This document shows positions 62,301 through 64,000 of a DNA stretch of 64,000 nucleotides, piece by piece. The DNA is from Ignavibacteriaceae bacterium. GTDB lineage: Bacteria; Bacteroidota; Ignavibacteria; Ignavibacteriales; Ignavibacteriaceae. Numbering within the stretch: position 1 is the stretch's first letter; each line of letters opens with the position of its first letter. Below the pieces are notes generated by a model. It did no database searches and was not told the origin of the DNA. It was given only the letters and a program-made list of their open reading frames with translations. The stretch is from positions 58,904 to 122,903 of the forward strand of contig JABWCL010000013.1 in assembly GCA_013360295.1 (NCBI GenBank), read 5' to 3'. The position numbers and the translations under genes are program-made.

Positions 62301-63255
62301 TTACAGGTCAACCAACAACGGAACAGACTGGACGCTGCTCGGCCCGGTTGATAATGATGTCCGCGCGCTGGTAATTGACGCAAGCGGTGCTATTTATGCC
62401 GGCACGTGGGGAACCGGTATTCACAAATCAACCAATAACGGTACAACCTGGGTGCAGGTTAATAACGGTCTCAACAGTAACGCGGTTCACGCTCTTGCTG
62501 TAAATGCTGCAGGTGAAATCTTTGCCGGTACTTACGGTACTGGTATGTATAAGTCAACTGATAACGGCGCGTCCTGGTATAACCTTAATATGGGTTATGA
62601 TTTTGTATGGTCAATGGGTATAACCTCTGACGGTTCAATACTTGCCGGAACATACGGAAAGGGCGTTTTCAGATCGACAAATAACGGCGCGACCTGGTCA
62701 ATAATAAATAACGGGCTGCGCGGCAGGTTTATGTATTCGATAGTTATTGACGGAAACAACAACGCATTCGTCGCCACCTGGGCGGGCGGTGTTTATGTAT
62801 CTACAAATAACGGCGAGTCGTGGTACACGGTCGGCCTTAACGGCGCAAATGTAAGTTCGCTTATCGTTGCTTCGGCCGCCGGCAGAGGCACTTCCTCTTC
62901 AGCGGTGCTTTATGCAGGCACGGCAAGCGGAGTGATCTATAAAAACGAGAATCCGTTAAGCAATGTAAAACAGGTTAACACGATGGTTCCGGAAGAATTC
63001 GCGATGATGCAGAACTACCCGAATCCGTTCAATCCCGCGACGAACATTGTCTTTGACGTGCCGTTCGAATCGAAAGTAACCCTGAAGGTATATAACGTTC
63101 TCGGGGAAGAGATCAGGACCCTGATCAACTCCGATTACAAAGCAGGAAGGTACAGCGTAGAGTTTGACGCAAGGTCACTCTCCAGCGGAGTCTATATCTA
63201 CAGGCTTAGCGCGGGCAGCGTAAATATCACTAAGAAGATGCTGCTGCAGAAGTAA
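59392..63255 (+). CDS. Giant surface protein: thioester domain, DUF11, choice-of-anchor A, BNR repeats, T9SS tail
   Basis: A 1287-residue protein starting at ATG 59392 behind GAGAGG; a GTG six bases earlier is less likely. The signal peptide ends FGAYAA. Residues about 45-170 form a Cys-Gln thioester domain: FYCIDISHLL with Cys 96 and AAAIQLAIWHFSDG with Gln 154, the pair that forms the internal thioester in Gram-positive adhesins. A Big-like domain (about 200-290) follows. A DUF11 domain begins ADLSVQKTTSKINPVVGDEV (497). It is interrupted at about 594-836 by a choice-of-anchor A domain (DYNVFILEDITQPSSDTQGK) and resumes ITNIAEVTALDQLDLDSSPG. A glycine linker, six BNR repeats (891-1186) and the NYPNPFNPAT sorting domain complete it. 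It is likely a covalent adhesin or surface-layer protein under sigma-54 control. Confidence 0.88.
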   Translation: MNFNTARRMGIMFVLLIVTWSFGAYAASDDTLKTNHPLSFFNTKTVEGSSTAKVLSKEKGANVTFVNPYSPTGATMNVYSGTFNGTFDLNSAKFYCIDISHLLAFWSQSQPHTYTDDGATPSTITYILNRYYPYKSYPYSGSLSTVENEAAAIQLAIWHFSDGINVSTITNSTIRNRAAAIVADANLNGNNMVVASAISIVPGSQNLVNNTPAVFYASIVDAQGNGIAGLNVNFSSTSGSLNQSAAVTDATGKTSNITLTQGATYTSEVSASAVFTIPQGTKFVHTVTPNDYQKLVLATPVVANRTAKANISWYTPNSNCDLTGYTTFTQGGWGSPSNSTPGGIRDQYFNQVFPSGMVIGGGFTITFTSATAVKNFLPAGGTPGVLTQNYNNPTGNTTAGVFAGQVAAMKLSVSYNDANVLGTNPVKIGNLVIANGPLSGKTVYELLQFANTALGGGTTPYSISELNSAVTSFNENFVDGTQNHGFLTCNNTPSKADLSVQKTTSKINPVVGDEVTFTITVANAGPGTATGVKVTDILPSGFQYLSSTVTQGTYNQATGVWNVGTINAGSNAMLTIVTKVNVVLINNGFFSLGPAVDYNVFILEDITQPSSDTQGKMAVGRNATLSNYSVGDQLPIVDSVDVLIVGNHLQFESGAVYGGNAVYGNSTNLPKLAVSIVDGILRQDNVINFADAANYLQNLSLQLEGYTVNGTTTYAFTGLTLTGTHPFLNVFSVPDSFINNATSVDINAPNGSVVVVNFRGANIRWTGGLVVTGTDMTNVLYNFPDATALHISGIDVRGSILAPFAHVTFPAGVQNGQMIAKSLSGAGQFNLASFIGYVPIEESITNIAEVTALDQLDLDSSPGNGATGEDDYSSVTMVVSGVNSVGGGGGGGSTNWTPVGQFASGELVWTLGYDAQGNFLAGTWGGKIYRSTDNGSTWVRINSGMNTNYIWSIKTKQSNGFIFAGTEHGVYRSTNNGTDWTLLGPVDNDVRALVIDASGAIYAGTWGTGIHKSTNNGTTWVQVNNGLNSNAVHALAVNAAGEIFAGTYGTGMYKSTDNGASWYNLNMGYDFVWSMGITSDGSILAGTYGKGVFRSTNNGATWSIINNGLRGRFMYSIVIDGNNNAFVATWAGGVYVSTNNGESWYTVGLNGANVSSLIVASAAGRGTSSSAVLYAGTASGVIYKNENPLSNVKQVNTMVPEEFAMMQNYPNPFNPATNIVFDVPFESKVTLKVYNVLGEEIRTLINSDYKAGRYSVEFDARSLSSGVYIYRLSAGSVNITKKMLLQK

Positions 63256-63277
63256 TTCGAAAAAACCCTCTCTATCA

Positions 63278-63315
63278 AAGGAGCTCCGGCATTGTGCCGG
63301 GGCTTCTTTGTTTTA
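63278..63315 (+). terminator. Intrinsic terminator of the giant surface protein gene
   Basis: AGCTCCGGCA and TGCCGGGGCT form a stem around TTG, followed by TCTTTGTTTT, 27 bases past the stop. Confidence 0.8.
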
Positions 63316-63332
63316 AAATACCTATAAGAGTT

Positions 63333-63809
63333 TTATATCTGCTTCGGTATCCTTCCAAAAAGTGATAGGATGCTCTTCATACACTTATGCCCGAAATCAG
63401 CATTCTCGATAAACATCATCGGGCAGCCGCCGGGGATGACCGTCATTCCTGCTTTTCTGCCAAACTCCACTGCCTCTTGAGAAACGCTGTCACCGAATGA
63501 TTTATGCATCCATACGTGGTTAATTCCAAGCGCGGCGCACTCTTTAACGATTTGTAAGGTCACCTCGGGCCTGGTTACAATTACAACTCCCTCGGGTTTT
63601 ACGGGTAGGGATTTAAGATCCGGATAACATTTGTCCCCCTCAACAATACTTACTTTCGGATTGAGGGGGTAGGTTTCATAACCTCTTTCGCGCAGCGCTT
63701 TGTAAATCCCGTTGGCAGCGTCCTGCTGTACTGAGGATACGCCGGCGACGGCTATCCTCTTTAACGACAAAAAACTGTCAGCAGCCTCAGCGAGTGAAAT
63801 ACCGGACAT
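63333..63809 (-). CDS. CoA-binding domain protein (YccU-like)
   Basis: A 158-residue protein of the CoA-binding Rossmann family (COG1832/YccU). It shows KRIAVAGVSSVQQDAANGIYKALRERGYETYPLNPKV (residues about 17-53), then PEGVVIVTRPEVTLQIVKEC, WMHKSFGDSVSQEAVEF and PGGCPMMF. The dinucleotide-like loop replaces GxGxxG with AGVSS, as is normal for the family. GGAGA lies before the ATG. The role is unknown; protein acylation or CoA sensing has been suggested for relatives. It is convergent with the giant surface gene. Confidence 0.9.
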   Translation of the reverse strand: MSGISLAEAADSFLSLKRIAVAGVSSVQQDAANGIYKALRERGYETYPLNPKVSIVEGDKCYPDLKSLPVKPEGVVIVTRPEVTLQIVKECAALGINHVWMHKSFGDSVSQEAVEFGRKAGMTVIPGGCPMMFIENADFGHKCMKSILSLFGRIPKQI

Positions 63810-63939
63810 AATCAGATCTCCATTAGTTAAATAAAATAGTTACTTCTACAAATTTGCGAAAATAATTTTCATTAAACGCTCCGCTTTTTTCGTGTTATGT
63901 CAATAAAAGTAAAAAGAAATAGGCGTTGGAGTAAGATCA

Positions 63940-64000
63940 TTGAGTCGTAATACGGTCAGCCGAAAACGGAGTAATGAATCTAAAACTGCAAAACGCTTAT
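63940..64000 (+). CDS. Possible start of a further gene (3' partial)
   Basis: A TTG at 63940 with GGAG about eight bases upstream opens a frame to the window end (MSRNTVSRKRSNESKTAKRL). The product is strongly basic at its N-terminus. Too short to name. Confidence 0.3.
   Translation, partial: MSRNTVSRKRSNESKTAKRL

Overview
The window looks like a chromosomal segment of a free-living, Gram-negative member of the Bacteroidetes/Chlorobi group, most likely Ignavibacteria. At least eight proteins end in the type IX secretion system (T9SS) C-terminal sorting domain, several with the NYPNPFNPST motif. Several promoters carry the Bacteroidetes -7 box TAnnTTTG, and DUF3098, YCF48-like secreted repeat proteins and A/T-rich intergenic repeats all fit. 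TGA works as a normal stop codon. No rRNA, tRNA, CRISPR array, prophage or complete insertion sequence was seen.

Layout. 1-7.6 kb: two convergent T9SS proteins with a group IIC intron inserted directly behind a transcription terminator; its reverse transcriptase is broken by one in-frame TGA. 7.7-8.8 kb: DUF2721 protein and aat. 9.2-15.5 kb: TetR regulator with a palindromic operator, then a TolC / membrane-fusion / RND efflux operon. 15.7-20.2 kb: queC, queF, glnD, murI. 20.3-25.5 kb: a DUF123 GIY-YIG protein and two more YCF48-like secreted proteins separated by a repeat cluster. 25.8-30.9 kb: a Ykof-like protein, hemB, a secreted alpha/beta hydrolase, and the minus-strand operon DUF3098 - EutN/CcmL - dprA, preceded by a promoter, a structured RNA and an intrinsic terminator. 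31.3-36 kb: small ORFs, a GH20 hexosaminidase, a deoxyhypusine-synthase-like protein and an SDR epimerase. 36-40 kb: tandem repeats, an esterase, a choice-of-anchor V protein and small unknowns. 40.2-44.6 kb: a two-component operon (PDZ/7TM histidine kinase, response regulator-PP2C phosphatase, OmpR-type regulator). 44.7-51.5 kb: FG-GAP T9SS protein, dicarboxylate symporter, three-gene membrane operon of unknown function, DUF1015 protein. 51.7-59 kb: S1/P1-like hydrolase, a divergent WYL regulator / ARPP-1 pair with two inverted repeats between them, a large duplicated repeat, an orphan DNA methyltransferase, a tandem paralogue pair with duplicated promoters, and an Ntn hydrolase. 59.1-63.3 kb: a 1287-residue surface protein with a predicted Cys-Gln thioester domain, a choice-of-anchor A domain inserted in a DUF11 domain, BNR repeats and a T9SS tail, behind a textbook sigma-54 promoter. 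The window closes with a CoA-binding protein and the possible start of another gene.

The most unusual items are the sigma-54-controlled thioester surface protein, the structured leader RNA in front of an orphan microcompartment-vertex gene and dprA, the WYL/ARPP-1 module, and a family of short perfect palindromes placed behind gene 3' ends. All functions are inferred by reading the sequence; no database search or folding program was run.
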